Notes under the pieces: generated by a model | Seen by the model: the letters and a program-made list of their open reading frames with translations, nothing else | Told to the model about the DNA's origin: nothing | Database searches by the model: none | DNA from: Anarhynchus alexandrinus | Taxonomy: Eukaryota; Chordata; Aves; Charadriiformes; Charadriidae | Reading direction: 5' to 3' | Length of the DNA stretch: 64,000 nucleotides | Assembly (NCBI GenBank): GCA_008711295.1 | Contig: VUYV01000089.1 | Span: 2,542,000-2,605,999 of the forward strand | Shown here: one piece after another, positions 61,808-64,000 of the stretch | How the letters are laid out: every line of letters starts with the position of its first letter | Numbering within the stretch: the first letter of the stretch is position 1 | Made by a program: the position numbers and the translations under genes

Positions 61808-62015
61808 AAAATGAAGCAATTAATATCCCCCATTTGAGCTCTCTTTTTCTTCCTAGTAATATCTGTCAGCTAGATATATTTGATGATTAATCAGTGCTTA
61901 TTCCTTTAAATGTCAGCTGCTCATGTCTAAAATGTCAAGCTAAAACTTTCTGTTTTGTGATCTATTTGAAGAGGAATTTAAAGAAATTTGGAATGTAAGT
62001 CTAAGATTAAAAATT
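61808..62015. repeat. Tandem duplication, copy 2
   Basis: This is the second copy of the block at 61594-61805. Unique sequence resumes after aaaatt at 62015. Confidence 0.95.
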
Positions 62016-62934
62016 AAAGAGTATTAGTTATATGTTTTAGAACATGCATCACCCTGAGAAGATCATATTGTTTGTCATGTCCAGACGGGGAAATCTTCTT
62101 GTTCTGGTGGAAATAATGTAATTCCAAATTTTGCAGATTTCTGACATAAAATAATATGTATGATTTTTATTTTTTTTAAATGAATGATATATCTGCCATA
62201 GCTCTTTCTGTGTTTCCAGGGATATTATATCAAAGGAAAGAAAGGAAAGAAAAGATTATATTGTAGCCAGGAGTTGTGGCTATAGAAATAGAGCACCTGA
62301 ATTACCCAAGGTAGAATATTTCATAGACATTTGTATGAACCTGAAAGTGAGAGTGATAACTGAAGTTATTTTGAAGTTTTACATGATTATCTTTTATCTC
62401 AAATTCTTTTTTGTACTACTTTTAAATGACATCCCTCGTTATACTATTGAGGAAAGCTTCAGCTTTTCTCAGCCAAATTGATGTCCTGCCATAGTGCTTT
62501 TGTTTTACTACCTTCTCGTGCATCCAGTAAAGCTGGATTCAGTTGACATTTCAAGAGCCCCTGATCTCTCAGGGTATTTTCTTTCTGCACACAATGTCAC
62601 TCACCATAGATTATATCTTAATGAAGCAGGATATTAGTGCAGTGCTTTGTTAGGTAAAATATTACCTGTTTTTCATCTCTGTGCAGTAAACACACAATAG
62701 ATTATTTGTAAAAGTCAAGGGTGAACAGAAAGTAGACAAGTAACAGAAGGAGTATGGCGATAAGGAATGAGAAATGAGACCAAGAATGGTGTGGTGGAAA
62801 TGGATAAAAGAGAGGTAGGTGTTGTGTCTGGATATAGCAAGTTTGAACGTGGTTTTATTATTTTTCTTGGTACTGCTGAATGCAGCATCTGTGAGGCAAT
62901 GGTCGTAAATGATATGGTGGTCATAAAATGAAAA

Positions 62935-63150
62935 AGGAGACTAGACATAAGGAAAATATTCTTCACCATGAGACAGTCAGGCAACAGGCTGATGAGAAAG
63001 GCCGTGCAGTCTCTGTTCTTGGCATTTTTCAAGGTAGTGCTCAACAAATCCCTGAGCAATCTGATCTGAACAGGGTCTGTTGATCCTGTGTTGATGAGGA
63101 GGTTGGTCAAGATGACCTTCTGGAGTCCCTTCCAACCTGAATGATTCTCT
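62935..63150 (+). mobile_element. Diverged CR1 LINE, 3' end
   Basis: Plus-strand traces of the ORF2 C-terminus ('gaaaatattcttcaccatga') and the 3' UTR ('aggttggtcaagatgacctt', 'ctggagtcccttccaacctg', 'aatgattctc') are present, with several indels. It is an old 5'-truncated copy. Confidence 0.8.
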
Positions 63151-64000
63151 TTCCCTTTTTGATCCACTACCATAAGCCAATATTACTTTTCTGTGTAGCG
63201 TATACTTTTGTAACCTCGTTAGAAAATAGGTTACCCCTCTGCTTATTTTCTGCTTCATAGAATATACTATAGTAGTGCTTCCTCAAAAACAAAACTCAGG
63301 AAAAATACATAGAAAATACACAATTTTCAACAAATGTCCTTAATGTTTACAAAGTCAGTGTTAAGAGCTGCCAAAATTAAATTTACTCATGTAAACTTAA
63401 TTCAGTGGCTTTGGGTGTAAACATATTGAATCATATTCTTATTACATGATTACACGCTAGGTTTTCCAGTGGGATGTGTCTCTCATTCAATGAGTAAATT
63501 GGATAGGTTCAGAGAAACTTATTTATGGTTATATATGAGTGAATATATAGGACCAAAACATTTTTTATGAAGAGACTTGAATGCCATGGAAGAGAGTAAT
63601 ATTTTATGCATGGTTCTACAACAGAGTTCTTTTATGATATTGTACAGATAAATCTTCTAAAGAAAAGTATTCACATGTAACCAGAGATTATATTGCATAT
63701 GTAAATAACATGACAGGGTACAGTGTAGATTGAGAACTGTAGTTGCTGTGTACTTGTGGCTATAAAGTGGAATGATTTGAAGAATGCAAACAATACCTGG
63801 AATTCTTTTAAACGTATCTTACCACCAGTTTACTCAGTAAGTAAGGATGAATAGCTTTGTATCAATTCTGCAGTTCTTAATAGTGTTAATACCAGTACAA
63901 TATGTTTGCTATCAGGGGATTTTGTTAAGTTCAGTAATTTGTGTAAGGCAGTTAGATATTGCTAAAGATCAAAGTCCAAGAATATTAATAATTCTTTTTT

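Larger units (their letters stand above)
54216..64000 (+). other. NCAM2: NCAM2 intron 7, 5' part
   Basis: From the exon 7 donor to the window end no further NCAM2 exon is seen, so this intron is at least 9.8 kb. It holds an LTR fragment (57535-57590), a CR1 tail (60180-60247), a longer LTR (about 60400-61447), the duplicated block with an N (61594-62015) and a CR1 piece (about 62935-63150). The stretches 54216-56860 and 57600-60170 contain no recognised element apart from a CpG-containing patch near 56.1-56.3 kb. Confidence 0.85.

Noticed and set aside
54216..64000. Search for the Ig4 exon of NCAM2
   Set aside because: No phase-1 acceptor followed by an Ig4-like frame was found, so the next exon is probably beyond the window.
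1..64000. tRNA, rRNA, CRISPR array or bacterial-type operon
   Set aside because: No cloverleaf with A and B boxes, no rRNA blocks, no regularly spaced direct repeats and no compact coding were seen. The sequence is vertebrate intronic.

Overview
The window is AT-rich vertebrate DNA that is almost entirely intronic. It carries six consecutive plus-strand exons of one gene, NCAM2 (neural cell adhesion molecule 2, also called OCAM or RNCAM). The interspersed repeats indicate a bird. There are many 5'-truncated CR1 LINE pieces with typical avian 3' tails (short ATTCTRTGA-type repeats), plus solo LTRs of two families that I associate with avian, probably neoavian, endogenous retroviruses. I cannot name the species.

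Layout: bases 1-31999 are the 3' part of a very long first intron. Exons follow at 32000-32074, 32890-33096, 35438-35581, 42807-42944, 49552-49669 and 54055-54215, separated by introns of about 0.8, 2.3, 7.2, 6.6 and 4.4 kb. From 54216 to the end is the start of another intron. The exon phases chain without a break. If the signal-peptide exon is exon 1, these are exons 2-7. They encode the mature N-terminus and Ig domains 1, 2 and 3, two exons per Ig domain, each domain with its two Cys and core Trp. The signal-peptide exon and everything from Ig4 onward (Ig4, Ig5, two FNIII domains, membrane anchor) lie outside the window.

The rest is repeat history. CR1 pieces of at least three 3'-end types lie on both strands. 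One younger CR1 sits inside an older CR1 (about 17585-19190). One solo LTR sits inside an old CR1 (about 30535-31700). Three LTRs of one family (30722, 41256, about 60400) all point antisense to NCAM2. A different LTR (4665-5433) points in the sense direction and keeps a TATA box. Several exact two-copy tandem duplications (periods 21-60 bp) are scattered through the introns. A 210-bp near-identical duplication at 61594-62015 is split by the only N in the window and looks like an unmerged contig overlap.

I found no RNA gene, CRISPR array or operon, and no evidence of a novel multi-gene system. The most open items are a minus-strand 144-bp frame with good splice signals (6178-6321) that I cannot identify, and a GC-rich patch near 10.9-11.1 kb. 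Most repeat boundaries are accurate to about 10-20 bases, because they were judged by eye against remembered consensus sequences.
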